A DNA stretch of 64,000 nt, from the NCBI GenBank assembly GCA_951230915.1, contig OX579642.1:11966001-12030000 (forward strand). The letters run 5' to 3'. A program made the translations under genes and the position numbers. The notes beneath the pieces were generated by a model. It was not told where the DNA came from. It saw nothing but the letters and a program-made list of their open reading frames with translations, and did not search any database. The stretch comes from Antitrichia curtipendula. Taxonomy: Eukaryota; Streptophyta; Bryopsida; Hypnales; Leucodontaceae. Positions 46,614-59,852 of the stretch are shown piece after piece (position 1 is the first letter of the stretch; the number at the start of each line of letters is the position of its first letter).

Positions 46614-46799
46614 AGGGCACTCCCTATAATGTGGTGTGGTCATTGGATTGGATTTTAACTCATAAACACCACGGAGGATGTTTTATAGCCAATGAATGAC
46701 AAAGAACCTCTCCGTGTAGGACTGTAAATATCCTATTCAGATTTTTATTTTTTTGTTTTTGGGGTGCATTTTGGTGTGTTTTTGTTTTATGATGTGAGG

Positions 46800-48510
46800 T
46801 TGATTGTTAGTTGGAGTTCCAGTTTGGTGTTTTTGAATGTTTATTAACCAATTTGGGGGTTACATTCAGTGTCTAGTTTCCAGTTGGAGTTGCCAAGCAA
46901 CACATGCTAGATGACAATGTGGCATGGTTGCCAAGTTGGATTTTGGGGAATGTAAGTTGGAGAGGTGGCATTGTGAGTGGTCTAAGTTGGAAGTTGCAGA
47001 TGGTTAGTGGAAGCGGTTCCAATCTAGTAGTTTTCTTTGCGATTTTAGTTTGTGTACCAAGTTGGTTCCGCATGGTTTGCGTTTTCTATTTGGCTTGGTT
47101 GTCTTTCATTTTTTGTCACCCACTGTTGATGAGAGTTCCAGTTGGAGTCTCAATCAAGTAGTGCTGAGTATTTTTGTATTGTGCATGTTTGTGTGTTAAT
47201 GAATGGATGGTGTGTGTCTAATTTTGAATGATGTGTTTGAGTGAGCTAATTGGTTGTACTAAGTGATATCATTGTGTGGTGGTGCAGAAGAATGAAATTC
47301 AAACTATGATCTTAGTTGGATAAATATTGTTGAGGTCAGCACGAGTTTGAAGTGCTAAAGAGTAGTCCGATATTGTGCAAATTGATGTTATGATTGATGA
47401 AGATATTTGTGACCAAATGGGAGAAGTAGTGCTGAAGGATGGAAAGTTGATCGAGTTATAATTTACAATTTAGAGTGTGATGTGAGAAATGCTATTTTAT
47501 GTAGTGTGGAAGCTAGGAGTGTGATCCTAGTGGGAGATTAGGTGTTAAATAAAGTGAAGTTATTGTGCATTAATGTGAGGAATGTGTGTAATTCCAAATT
47601 GGAGATGACAATAAGGATTGGCCAGTTGAGCAATTAAGTGCTGGAATGTATTTGATTGACTTTGGAAAAAACATAAAAACTATAAATGGTTATTTATTCA
47701 CCAATTTGAGTTAATATGAAATATCTTCAAGTTAAATTGAAATTGTGGATGTAAAGTCTATAACCAAATTGGAGTTTATTATATGAGTCTGTCATTTTGA
47801 CATTTAAATTCAAATTGATCTGTTGTGTATTGGAAAGTTGAAGATTATTGAGTAAGAATACAATTTGATTTATGTATGTATCATTGATATCAGAAATGTT
47901 GCCAAATTGGTTTGAAGTCATGAATTATAGACCTTGGTTGTCATTGTAGTGTTATGGGTAGTTGGTCCTTAAGTTCATATGTGTTAGAAATTAAGCCTGT
48001 ATGTTATGAATTAATTGGGAAGACTATGTATGTGTCATGCATGATGTCATGAGTGAAATCCAAATCAGAGTTAGTAAAGTCTAAATGTTGTCATGTTCTG
48101 GATCCCTAGTTGTATCTGTAAGGCAGTGAATGATATAAATCCAAATTGGAGAGTCTTTGAGTGGTTGTAAAGAGTTGATTTATCCAAATTGGGAGGGAAG
48201 TATGAGAAAAAATGGATGACCTTACTAGTGAAAATGCTAATTCCAAATCGGTAAGTAAAAAGTGTCAATGGTGCTGTAACAAAAAATTTGTAAAGTCGAA
48301 TTGTGAGTTTATAGCTGTGAAGATCAAATAAGTGAAAGAAGATTCTAGTGTGCCCAAGCAAGGAAACAAACATAAAAGTTGACAAGTGACCAACCAAGTT
48401 GGAAGTTCAAGGGCCTTTCTTTGGTGCTAAGCTATGGTTGTTTCTGAATTGGAGTAAAGATTAAAGCTGCAAGAGGATAAAGAATTCAAGACATGAAAGA
48501 CAATTTGGGA
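46800..48510 (+). repeat. CCAANTTGG-rich tract, copy 2
   Basis: Exact CCAANTTGG at 46931, 47057, 47594, about 47763, 47902, 48141, 48183 and 48394, together with many CCAGTTGGA, AAGTTGGA, CCAATTTGG and CCAAATCGG variants. A given 8-base fixed pattern would be expected far less than once in 1.7 kb. The tract is G-rich on this strand and runs inverted to the tract at 28740-31450. The small frames it holds have no family similarity. Confidence 0.6.
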
Positions 48511-50289
48511 GATTAACTCACCTTTGTGGCCATTAAGAGTGGTGAGCTCAAAAAGTACCTATAGTAGTCTACCATTGTTGCATGATATTGCTATATTAAT
48601 ACAATAGAATATCTAGGACTTGCAACAATGAATCTCTTTGTTTGATTTCAATGTCAAAAAACTATCGTCTTGTGTACCGTAGCAATGAGTTGTAGATGGT
48701 ATATGGATTCACATTATAAAATTTAACAATCTAAGTGAAGATCTATTAGGTTCCGATCTCAACTTTGACTTTTGTATATCCCCAATCCTAGCTCTAAATA
48801 GTGAATCTTAGTAATATAACAATGACATATCAAATTCACAAATGCATTTTCTATAGATATCATTTAAATGTCAAGAAGCCCCAATTTTACTGCCAAGAGC
48901 ACTTGTTCAATAGAAGCACTGCATAGAATTAAAAGCAAAAAACATTCCCTACAAATAAGATCTAGTATCTGTAAAGCAAGAGTTCTTTGCCAAAAACAAA
49001 ACAAACATAGCTACAATGCAAGAAAAAACACAAAAGCAAACTAGATGACTACAAATTCAAGGCAACTATAAGAGTAGCATTGTGGCTATCAATGACACCA
49101 CAACTTTAATTGTACTAAGATTTGTTCTTGATAATCCTATTAGTAGAAAAAATGAGTATTGCCACCATCCCTTCTAAAGATTAGAGACTATTTCCTTGTA
49201 GAAATATATATGTGATAGATATTAATTGTCACTAAACTCCTCTAGAGACTAGATGTTGTGGTATATTAGAAAATTGAGAACAATGGATATTGCCAATTTA
49301 CAACATACTAAAAAGAAGATTGAAAAAGTACAAGATTAGAGTGCAATAAGAGTCAAAAATATATAGGTGATGTAGACTTAATAGATTGAAAAACAGAATA
49401 AAAGAATATCCAAAACTTGTGTTGACAAGATTTCAGATTTGTCAAGGAATATTAGCATGTGAGCATAGAATCTATGAGCCAATGAATCTACAAGTCTATA
49501 TTATAAATTCCTTCTATACTTATAGGTGTCTATGTTACAAGTGCTTATATTATGGACTCTTTTTATGTTATAGGTACTTATGTTGTAAACATCTGGAAAT
49601 GGTTGAAGTTACATATTAGTACAACGATGGTAGTATGTGAGCCCAAGAACGCAATCTTGTGAGCATTGAGCCTACATATAGGTACCTTAATATAGATACC
49701 ACACATTATAGAAGGTGTATGTATCATAAAGACCTATAATATGGATGTTTGTAACATATATACCCTATAATCATAGACAATTTCTATAGTATATACACCT
49801 ATAACATAGGTGTGTAGTATTCTAGGCTTGGGGGTGCACTTAGTTCTACTACAACAAACCACATGCGAACAAGTGATTTCTAATCAACTATAATTTCAAA
49901 CTAAAATTTTGAGCATTGTTTAATAATGGTTATAGGTTTCTATTGCCAAAATTTCCAGCTCAAATAAAATATGAAATGATTTCTAAAAGAAGTTGAAAAT
50001 GAACTAAAATGACATGTTTTTCAACTCAAATAATTATAGATAACACATTTAGATGACCATTGAATCAGTATTCAACTCAAAATGAGCTTTCAATAAAGAG
50101 TTATTTTTAGGAAATTTTGTTCATTTTTTAGACAATTTTTTCTTATATAATATAGGAGTGTGAAAGTTATTTTTCAGTTCTACAGTGTATCTTTTAACTT
50201 CAAAAATTTGTAACTAATTATTATTAACAAATAAAATATCAATAACTCAAAACATAAACTTTCAAATCATAATTTTTAGACAAAAAATG
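48511..50289. other. AT-rich spacer, nothing recognised
   Basis: About 1.8 kb with no gene. A region near 49495-49810 contains loosely repeated words such as TATAGGTGT/TATAGGTAC without a stable period. Confidence 0.4.
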
Positions 50290-51100
50290 AATTAGTTATG
50301 AGTTTTTGAAGGAATATGCCCTAATTAGAAGCCCATAAGGTATTGTCTAACCCCTTCCTCAAAATTGATAGAAAATCAATTTTCAATGGTTATTCTACTC
50401 ACTTTTAATGGAGACAATATTTTTCTGAAATAGCCACAATGTCAAAGCTCTACAATGGCTTCATTCTTTACTTGTTTAAACCTAAAAAATACAATGATCC
50501 TATTGTGACCGCTAAAACCCTCTGAAGCAAATATTGTCACATCTCAAAATGCTTATTGCTTCATTTATTGCCTTTATTTTATTCAAACATGCACATCAAT
50601 TTAGCTTTAGATATGGTTGTGATAGGACTATTTCTAAAGTGAATAGATTAGTCAAATAGCCTCGATATTATGGCTTATGTTACACTAGAAATTGACATTA
50701 CCAGAATGTCAATCCTTAATTTTGGATAGCGAATGTACAAGGGGAATAATTAAAATGGTGAATGATAGAAGGATAAAGCCAAGGTCCAGACTGAGACCAT
50801 TTTGGATAATGAAAGGGATCCATTTACAATACTATGGTAATGTCTACATTCTTAAAATGACAACTTTGGAAAAAGATGGCCTCTTGGTTGGTATTTAATT
50901 CCTAGAAGTCCCTACATCCCAAACTTTAAGTATAATTTTCAATATATCCTTTTTTGATAGTTTATTTAAACTATGAAAATAATAAGCGACAACTTCATCT
51001 TGTTCTCTATTTTGAAATATCCTAGAAACATTCAAATTCTCAATGGATTATTTCAATTTTGACCTCTAATTTTTAGACTCTAAATTACACAATATTTTTT
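50290..51100 (+). repeat. Dispersed repeat, copy 2 (partner 42040-42920)
   Basis: See the similarity blocks listed for the partner copy; the best conserved part is about 50405-50660. The frame at 50692-50898 is not conserved in the partner. Confidence 0.65.
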
Positions 51101-51298
51101 TATATTAAAATCCTAAAGTCCCAAGGCCTCTTTTTCATCAAAAACACTCAAAACTGCCATTTCTATAGCAAAGAGAAAAAAACAAAACTGAATGTGTTTT
51201 TTGCATATCTAAATATAGGATCCTATACTAGACTAGTGAAAAAATGTGTGGAAAAACTTTCAAAATCTTTGGCCATGTAGATTGCAAGGTTTTTGCAT

Positions 51299-52231
51299 TT
51301 AACCCCTAAAGTTCCTTGACTATGTTTTCACTGAAAACGCTCAAGAACTGCCATTTTTAGTACAAGTATCAAATTTTTGAAAAAAACTTTTTTTTGACTC
51401 ATGTAACCACAGGATCTTGTATTATGCTGACTTGAGAATATGTGATAAAAATTTCAGAAATTTTCACCACATGGATTGCAAGATTTAAGCATTCAAAATC
51501 ACTGAAATTGTTTTTTTGATCCTGCGAAAAACAGGGCAGCTGCACTTCACAAGCTCAATTTTTTATGAAAAAATGTCCAAAATGGTGGTGCTTCTTTGGA
51601 TTCTTTTTTCTAAACAAGTTGGATACATGCTTGAAAAATTTCACATCATTTGGAATTGTACAACATATAGGAAATAAAAAGTAAGTAGAATGAAGTAGAG
51701 AACGATTCAAAATACTAAATTGTTAAGAATTTAGGTATGAAATTGAAAAACGCCAATCCCAATGGTTGAAATGTTGTATTAAACAATCTACATCCTTTGA
51801 TTTTATTTTTTTCAAAAAATATTGAAAATTGAGTAAGATAAAAGACTTCAAAGTTTATTTTAGAGTAGAGATTCCAAAACTGCCCGCAAACTAAAACTCC
51901 TCATAACTTTTGACTCATTGGTCAAAATGGAATGATTAAAAGCTTTCCACGTATAGATAGCTCTGGAAAACCAATTTCAAAATTTTGTTTTTGAAAAAAG
52001 TGATTTTTTTTTGTCTGCCCTAACTGCCCGGCCGAGAAAGAAAGTAACATATTAGGCCATAACTTTTGACTCGTATTTCCAAATGTCATAAAATTTAGTT
52101 CAAATGAAAGGTACTCCTCATCCACAACTTCTATTAAAGTTTCAGCCTCAAACTTGTAAATCTCTGGCCACATGTACTTGCCCAATTTTTTTATGTTGCC
52201 AAATTCTGCAGGCTGGTCCTTTAGGGGTTAA
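51299..52231 (+). mobile_element. TTAA-flanked non-autonomous element, copy C
   Basis: Starts TTAACCCCTAAAG and ends CTTTAGGGGTTAA, 933 bases. Nearly identical in size and content to copy B, in the opposite orientation 22 kb away. No functional reading frame. The interior shows a loose repetition of CATAACTTTTGACTC segments about 130-150 bases apart. Confidence 0.8.
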
Positions 52232-54507
52232 AGTGAAGGAAACAAGTTTTTTTTGCACCTTGTTCATCTACATTTTTTGGCTTTGAACTTTCATAACTTA
52301 TATTTTTTTCTCTATTGATTTTGAATTTCTAATTTTATATGATAAAAAACTAAGTTGGAGTCTAGAAAAATAATCTAAAAAATACACACTTAGTTTTCAC
52401 TCATTATATAATTGTTAAGTAGAAGTAGGTTCAAGATTGAAGGAAATCTAAATTGTTAATAGCTCTAAGATGGAATTGAATTACACTACTTTCAACAATG
52501 AGATTGTTCTAACAAAAAATCTAATCATGAGATCTTGATGATGAGAATTTATAGACGGATATTTGAGCTTGGAAAGCATTAGATTTGTTTTGGAAATTGA
52601 TTTTCATTGATACTTTTTTTGCTATTCATTTGTATTTACTTGAAATAAATAAAAAATTCTAAAATATTGATAAAAAAATTTAGAAAAATGAAGCAGCTCA
52701 TTTTATACTAGGCTTAGATGTTCCCTATAATTGCTCTAAGTCATGCATGATGTAAGACTTTAGATTGAAACTAGAAGTCAGGTTTGGGAGTAATCTTAGG
52801 ATTTTTTGTATCAACAAACATGGATTGCACTTTGTGACTATGAAATATTTTTGAAGTTACAATTAAAATGATGGAACAAAGCTAGGTAAAAATAACAAAA
52901 TTTTGAAGCCTTGAAGAAAAAATAATGGAATGAAGACATTACAAAAATAATGGAATTTTTAAAGTTCCATGACTATATTTGATGCCCATATAGAACCACA
53001 AAAAAAATTCAATGTCTTTTCAATTGCCTTCTCAATTTAATGAGGGAGTTGAATTTTTTTTAGGGAACCAATAGAAACCTTTGTTGTTTGGTTAACTTCC
53101 AAAACAAAGGCCAAAACAATTGGAACTTTCAAAAAAATGAAAAGGATTAAAGGTTCTTGAGACAACCAATGGGACTTACAGAAATAGGTTGCAACCATGG
53201 ATTTTCACCAATACCAGTATAAATAGTACCATTACCAATGTCTTAGGAATCAGAAACAAAGGTTCAAGCCTTCAAGGGGGGGGGGGGGGGGGGGCCAGTG
53301 GTAGCTCAAAGAGCAATGGAGTCCTAGTTTATTATCGTGGACTTTAAAGGTGTATGTTGACCAATAATTGGTGTTCAATCCTATATTTGTCAATTCAATG
53401 AATTCTTTTTGGGCTTTAAGTTTAGTCATGTGACTTCAAAGTTATGTTATTTTTTTTTTGGCCTCATTCCATCATTTTATTTGTAGCTTCAAACGTACTT
53501 CATAATTGTGAAGTGAATCCTATATTTGTCAATACATAAACCTCAACAAAAAAATTGACCATTGAATTTGAACCTAAAGGGTCTTACTAAAATTAAAAAG
53601 CATCATATATTTTATATAAAATGTTAGAATGAAAAAATAAACTATAATTTAACTTTACAAGAAAAAAAATTAAAAATTAAATCTAATAACTCACAATTAT
53701 ATTGTGTAATCTTTAGGTTTAGATTCGAAATTTAAAATTTTCAGTTACAATTATCATGAGTTTTTTAAATAACGTAATTATAGGTAACAAAATCTAAACT
53801 TTTAGGGTTCAACTTTGTGTTTTAGACGGGGTTTTAGATAAGTCAAAAAGATAAATATAGTTTTGGAACCTACAATTGATTTTGCACAATAATTTCAAAA
53901 GAAATTTGTATCAACTAATTTTCACAAAATTAAACCAAAGTTAATCTTGATCAATGTATAAGCCATTTCTACTAGTATTCAAAATAATGTTATACACTTA
54001 TTGGTTTCAAAATGTTTTAATACTTGAATTAAAATAAAATAATAAAGTTTTAAGATTTTATTTGAACAAAGATTCATACCATGTTATGTTCTTGTGGCTA
54101 TTTAAAAAAAAAATGACTCTACCTTGTCCACCAAAGTAAAGTCTAGTTTTGTATTCTTGAATTTTAGTTACAGTTTTGAATTAGTATTATCATTCTAAAA
54201 TTAGAAAATTAGCATTCTATGGTTGTAAATTCATTTTTCCAAGTTGCTAATCAATATTTCAGAAAAAACTATATATTTTAAGTAGAATTACAAAAAAAAA
54301 ATCAAAGAGTATCAATGAAAAATCTAATTATTTTTGGTCTTTAATATCTGAGTAAAAATTCCCATGGCCAAAGTTTCCCAACCTCCAAACATGGCCCTAG
54401 AATTTGGCTAGCAATTTGGAAAAATGAATTTACAACCATAGAATGCTAATTTTTCAATTTTAGAATGATACAATAAACGAAATATACACCACGATGTTTG
54501 ACACTAC
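52232..54507. other. AT-rich spacer with a 19-base G run
   Basis: A G homopolymer of 19 lies at 53276-53294. No gene or well-defined element was recognised in about 2.3 kb. Confidence 0.4.
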
Positions 54508-55648
54508 AAGGTAGTCTATTCTAAAAGTGCCCATGCTCTAAAAGCAATCATGATATAGGAGTACATTTTGCTTTCTTCAATATACCAAAAGTGTACATTT
54601 CAAGAGGTGGTCGTTTTTAGTGCCTACTACATTTCAACTTCAAAAATTTGTAACTAATTCCATGAAGGTCCAAAAAATATGGAACGACTATAATTAGTTG
54701 CCAATTCTATTATTCTTCCTACAAAAATTTGCTGAAAATTGTTTCAAGGAGTTTAGCTTTCCCCCAAAGGCAATCAACTCTTAACCCCTAAAAGTTCCTT
54801 GACTATATTATCACCAAAAATGTTGAATCTACCCACAACATGTTGGTAGATTTTGAATAACTTTTTTTGGTGAATCTTTTGGCTTTGAAATTTGGTACAC
54901 ATGTTATTAACATAAAGATGATGTTGTGGTAAAAAATTTGTGGTAAAATAACAATTTTTCAGCTCTCAGGAGGCTTTCATAGTCATTAGCATTGAAATTT
55001 CCTTCACTGCGATCTCAAAAACGCCATTTTGACTGGGACCCCATTGTACAACCTGTAGGAAAAAAAATAATAAGTAGAAAGATGTAGAGAATGATTTAAA
55101 ATACAAAATTGTTAACAATTTATTTATGGAATTAAAAAATGCCAATCCCAATGATTGCAATGTTTTAATAAAAAATCTACATCCGATATTTTTATTTTTT
55201 TTCAAAAATATTGAAAATTGAGTAAAACAAAGGACTTCAAAGTTTATTTTAGAGTAGAGAATCCATAACTACCCACAAACTAAAACACCTCATAACTTTT
55301 GACTCATTGATCAAAATGGAATGATTCAAAGTTTTCTATGTATATATAAATCTAAAAAAACAATTTCAAACTTTTATTTTTCAAAAAAAGTAAAATTTTT
55401 GAATCTGCCCATACTGCTTGAGTTGAGAAACAAAACACATATTAAGTCATAACTTTGGACTCATATTTCCAAATGTCTTGAAATTTAGTACACATGAAAG
55501 ATATTCCTTGTCCACACCTTCTATTAAAATTTGGGCCCAAAACATAGAAATATCTAGTCACACATACTTGCTCAAAATTTCTATATTGCCAAAAAACGCA
55601 GCTTGGTCCTTTAGGGATTAAAAGGTCACTTTAAGAGCAAACTACCTT
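54508..55648 (+). mobile_element. AAGGTA-ended MITE interrupted by TTAA element copy D
   Basis: Left end AAGGTAGTCTATTCTAAAAG and right end, read inwards, AAGGTAGTTTGCTCTTAAAG form the terminal inverted repeats. The MITE would be about 304 bases without the insertion, close to the 296-312 bases of the copies at 58311 and 43861. Sequence GCAATCAACTC stands just left of the inserted TTAA and AAGGTCACTTT just right of the second TTAA. Confidence 0.75.
54781..55621 (+). mobile_element. TTAA-flanked non-autonomous element, copy D
   Basis: Begins TTAACCCCTAAAAG and ends TTTAGGGATTAA (one change from the family end), 841 bases, somewhat shortened relative to copies A-C. It lies inside the AAGGTA-ended MITE. 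The uninterrupted relative at 43861-44172 has a single TTAA at this point (44142-44145), so the insertion duplicated TTAA. Confidence 0.85.
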
Positions 55649-56689
55649 ATATAAACCTATGAAGAAATTTTCAGATTTTTTGAACATCAATTGCATTTCA
55701 TATGAATTTTTTTCACTTTTTATTTTAAATTAATGGTGATTTAAAATTTTATCCAAAAGAATATGAAATTTTTACAACTAATAAATGACATGTAATTACA
55801 TGTCTAAAAAATAAATACAAAATTTATAGTCATATGTATTTGAAAAATGATGTTTAGAAAAATAATTAGAGGCTTGTCCTTTCATTCCTTTGAGTGTTAA
55901 AAGTTTCTATAGTTGAGTTGATATGCAAGTATTGGTAACTGTGAACTCATTATGTGGCAACTTTATATTTGTCAACATAGGATGCCCAAAGATTCAAATC
56001 CAATGGTTGCAAAGTAGGGTCTTTCAACTCTCATGATTTTTAGAATCCAAATTCCAATCCAATTTTGAATGGCCATGATTTTGATAATTAATTGAACCTA
56101 AAAGGTTTCCATTGGTTCCCTCAAAAAACTTTTCAACTCCTTTGATTGAAAAGACATTGGATTCTCTATAGACCTCAATTTTAGTCCTATAACTTCATAA
56201 TTCCATTAATTTTGTTCTGGCTTTATGCCACCATTTTCTTAATACGGACCTCCATCGTTACAAAATGACCCCTACATTTGGCAATACACCCCCCCCAAAG
56301 GTCACTTCATAAATTTATTGCACTAGTTCCAACCTAAAGTTTCTCATTCAAATTCAATAGCATCTTGAACTTCGGATCTCTAACCATGATTAAAAAGAGA
56401 GCATGTATTGGCTATTTACAATTCCTACACAATTGTGATTGAGATCCCAAGGCCGCTATGTCATGTCAGAGGAAACTAAATTCCATCAATTTCAGGCCTT
56501 AAGAACCTCTATATTCGGAACAAAGTCAAAAACTAAGATGAAAACAATATAAATATAGACCAATTTCAACACATTGTTCACCCCTACCCATTTCAAGTTA
56601 GGTGACAATGACAATGAACATTAAAATAAAATTTAAAAATAAATAAATATATAAGGTGAACCAACCTATTGTGGTCAGAATTTTGAGTC
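55649..56689. other. AT-rich spacer, nothing recognised
   Basis: No gene or defined repeat was recognised. Confidence 0.35.
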
Positions 56690-57475
56690 TGCCCTCATGC
56701 CATTGCTGAAAATTTTCAAATTTTTTCTCACTCAAAGATAAGTGTGAGAAATAGTGAGAGCAATTGAAATTTTATTTTTCAGGCAAAGTGTGAACTAGTT
56801 ATGTATTTTTGAAGTGATCTTCCCAACACGGTCTACAGGCTGCTATAACATTCAAGAGCCTTCAGAGAGGCTGCCTTTGCCTCTCTGAAGTCTTCATCCA
56901 CAAAATGCATCCAGGTATCTACCAGTGCATTCAATTGCTGTAACTTATTTCAGGCACTGTAATAAATGTAAGCATTACAAAATTCAATGCACTTCCTTCA
57001 AGGTGTTAGACTACATCAAAATTCATTAGCCTTGCTAATTTCCTACCCACTAACTCAGCTCCTTACACACTAACATATTCCGACGCGTGGCTTATTAGCT
57101 AATGTGGAGTGTGGAATATTCCACACCATTCTATCCTTTGGATGGAATGATGTGGAATATACCACATCATTATGTCAGAGGCAAGGCAGCTGCTCTCACA
57201 GCTCATGAATGTTATGTGCCACATAACCAACAAAAAGTGTATCCAATATGCTTATCTTAATCACCTAAAGTGGTCACAATAATATCTAATGTGGAATGCC
57301 ATGAAAAATCACTTCCTACAATGGTTACACTGAAAAATTGGGTGTTCCTAATGAGGTCACTAATCACTCCATAGGTGTCAGATTAGATATTGATTGTGGT
57401 CTGAAAACCATCATAAGGTCATAAGATGTCCACTATGGGTCATCTGACCGTAATGGGCTGGTTTACCTTATATAT
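56690..57475 (+). repeat. Diverged dispersed repeat, copy 2 (partner 2510-3525)
   Basis: Shares ordered blocks with 2510-3525. Within it, short palindromic GGAATATTCC and GTGGAATATACCAC sequences occur near 57110-57165, which are not seen in the partner and may be a small separate insertion. Confidence 0.5.
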
Positions 57476-58310
57476 ATAATTTCTTCCAAACTCCTTTTCC
57501 AATTTCCAAGAGGGATCTACAACCACCCTAGAATGGTCTCGAATGTAGTGTGGATGAAATATATGATATATCATTTTGTCCCACCGTCTTCTCTGTGGAA
57601 TCATAAACCACGAACGTGGTTGCCCTCAGCATGTTGAACCTCACTTGGGTTTCATTTCGTCACACAATCATTCACTCTGGAGTAACTTCGTTTCCGACAG
57701 AGTACTTATTAGTAGTAGTAGTAGTTACCGCGTGCAGAAAGGGGGAGTCAGATTGTCAATCCAGCAGGACAGGACAGGACAGGACAGGACATTGGCGCAC
57801 ATGATCCAGTTGCCGGGTAACTCCATAAGCTTACCACAAAATGCCTGCCTTTCAAGTAACTGAACATAAATTTCCCAACTGAAGGGCACAATTCCATGAT
57901 CATCAGACTCGCATTTCGTGGAGCCTCCTTCCATTTAATGGGGGTTCTGGGGTCACCAGCAACGTCAATTGCACCACTTACCAATCAGTTGCCGTACCTT
58001 TCCACGAGTCTGGGGCTACAGTAATACAACACTTGCCAATAGTTTTTGCACATTCCGTTGTCTGAGTGACTACTTCAGTTGCACTGCACTGTCAAAATGG
58101 GTACCTACGGTATATAATTAGCAGATCTAAGGGTATTGCATCTGAATTATGCTGTACTGTACACTGTCTTGTGGTTCAAAGCCAATGATTTTCAATTTTT
58201 TAATTTTGTTCTGCACAAAATTCAAGCGCATCCGTGGGCCCGGCGGTCATTAACTTAAGTTAGTTGGAACAGGCAAGGCAAGGGCCTGTTCCATGTTTGT
58301 TTAACTTATG
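57476..58310. other. Spacer with an AGGAC microsatellite
   Basis: A pentanucleotide repeat (AGGAC, five units) lies at about 57767-57791. No gene was recognised; overlapping frames around 57576-57984 are on both strands and look incidental. Confidence 0.4.
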
Positions 58311-58606
58311 TAAGGTAAAGGGCTGTAAAAGCGACCCTTTACTAGCTGATTTGCATTTTGGGGAAGCTAAACTCCTTAAAACAATTTTCAGTAAATTTTC
58401 ATGGTAAGAAAAATGGAATTGGCATCTTACCCAAGTGGTTTCATATTTTTTGGACCTTCATGAAATTAGTTATGAATTTTTGAAGTTGAAAAATAGTGGT
58501 TTCTAAAAGCGACCCCCTCCTGAAATGTACACTTCTGGTACATGTTAGAGGCAAAATCTACCAGATCGCTTTTAGAGACAGGTTGCTTTTACAGCCCTTT
58601 ACCTTA
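58311..58606 (-). mobile_element. AAGGTA-ended MITE, inverted copy with intact ends
   Basis: The ends TAAGGTAAAGGGCTGTAAAA (followed by GCGACC) and the inverse of GGTTGC plus TTTTACAGCCCTTTACCTTA are inverted repeats over about 26 bases with one mismatch. This is the best preserved pair of ends of the family. Interior is the reverse complement of the copies at 43861 and 54508. TA is present at both termini. Confidence 0.8.
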
Positions 58607-58878
58607 GTTCCTGGTCTTCTTCCTCTTGTCCAGCCTCTCCGCTTGGCTATTGTGTTGTTGTCGTTCTGCAATGGTCCTCCGTTGTTTAATAATAAATAAA
58701 TTGAAACACATGGGGAAGAATGACAAAGCCACTGTGACAGGATCAAGGCGGGGTGGGGGGGATCAATCTCTTCATTATGATCACTTAGTTTTCAAGGAGG
58801 TAGCATTGGCTACTTACAGTATGAAACTCTATAACTTGGTGGCTACTTGTGTTTCATGGATATATAAAGATTTTGTTT

Positions 58879-59852
58879 TTAACTCCTAAAGGAGGGGGAG
58901 GGAGGGAGAATTGTCAAAAACTGCCAATTTTTTTAGTGCGATGGCCAGAATTGAGAATTTTGTTTTTGAACTTCAACTGTAAGAAACATTGTAGACCAAT
59001 ATAGAAATGTGTGGTAAGAAATTCATCCCATTTGTGATTGTGTGAATTGAAAGATTATAAAGTTTGGAGTGAGAAAGAAATGTCCTTTTAATCATGTGAG
59101 ACAAGGTCACCTCTATACCATTGAGTGCTAAATCACATTAGATACATGAACACTAATTTTCAAAAGCAAATAAAGGGGCTATCTTACTCTAAACACTAGT
59201 AGAAACATGGTCCACGTAGACTCAACTTTAGATCCAATGTGGGTCTTAAACTAAGTCTTTGTAGACCATGTTTCTACTAGCAAAATCACCCTATAATACA
59301 AAAAGGTTAAGTACATTGGCAATACACTAGTCAATTTTTTAATGATGTCTTGTGCAATGAAGAGTTTTAATTTTTAATCCAAATGGTGATTGAAAACTTA
59401 AAGACAAACGCTTAAAATGTGATGGAAAAAGTTTCAAGGACTTTGAGAGAGGCTAGATTGTAAGATAATAGCATTTAGAATTAGAATTTTTTTTTCTTTC
59501 AAACTTGCGTATTAAGGTTAGTAGAATTTTGATTCCACTTGGAATGAGAAATTTTCACTAAAAGTAGTTTTATTTACAATTTCATGTCTCATGTTATTTA
59601 AATGCATACCAAATTTCAAAAGTAGACTAATCATTTAGCAAAAGATGCCAAAATTGCCTAAAATTGCTTGAATTTTTTTGGGCAACATAACTTTTGATTT
59701 GAGCGTCTAATCATTTTATAAAATTCCTACAAAAGGGGTGAAATTCTCCATCTTGTTTCAAATTTGGAAATGTCAGTTCATTTTTGACTTCATCATTATC
59801 TACCCAAATTCCAATTGTCCCTTGAATGGACACTTTGTCTTTTAGGGGTTAA
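58879..59852 (+). mobile_element. TTAA-flanked non-autonomous element, copy E (diverged)
   Basis: Begins TTAACTCCTAAAGG and ends TTTTAGGGGTTAA, 974 bases. The interior is more diverged than in A-D but keeps the order of blocks (AAAACTGCCAATTTTTTTAG near the left end; CATAACTTTTGA and a CAAATTTGGAAATGTC segment near the right end). It carries an 85-base inverted repeat at 59196-59280. Confidence 0.65.
59196..59280. repeat. Short foldback inside TTAA element copy E
   Basis: CTAGTAGAAACATGGTC (59196-59212) faces GACCATGTTTCTACTAG (59264-59280) exactly, and partial pairing continues inward to a loop near 59232-59246. The end motif (CACTAGTAGAAAC with the two preceding bases) recalls plant CACTA-type termini. 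Not seen in the other copies, so probably a nested mini-element. Confidence 0.7.

Noticed and set aside
57576..57984. Overlapping frames around the AGGAC microsatellite
   Set aside because: They occur on both strands, depend on the repeat being open in all frames, and have no motif.
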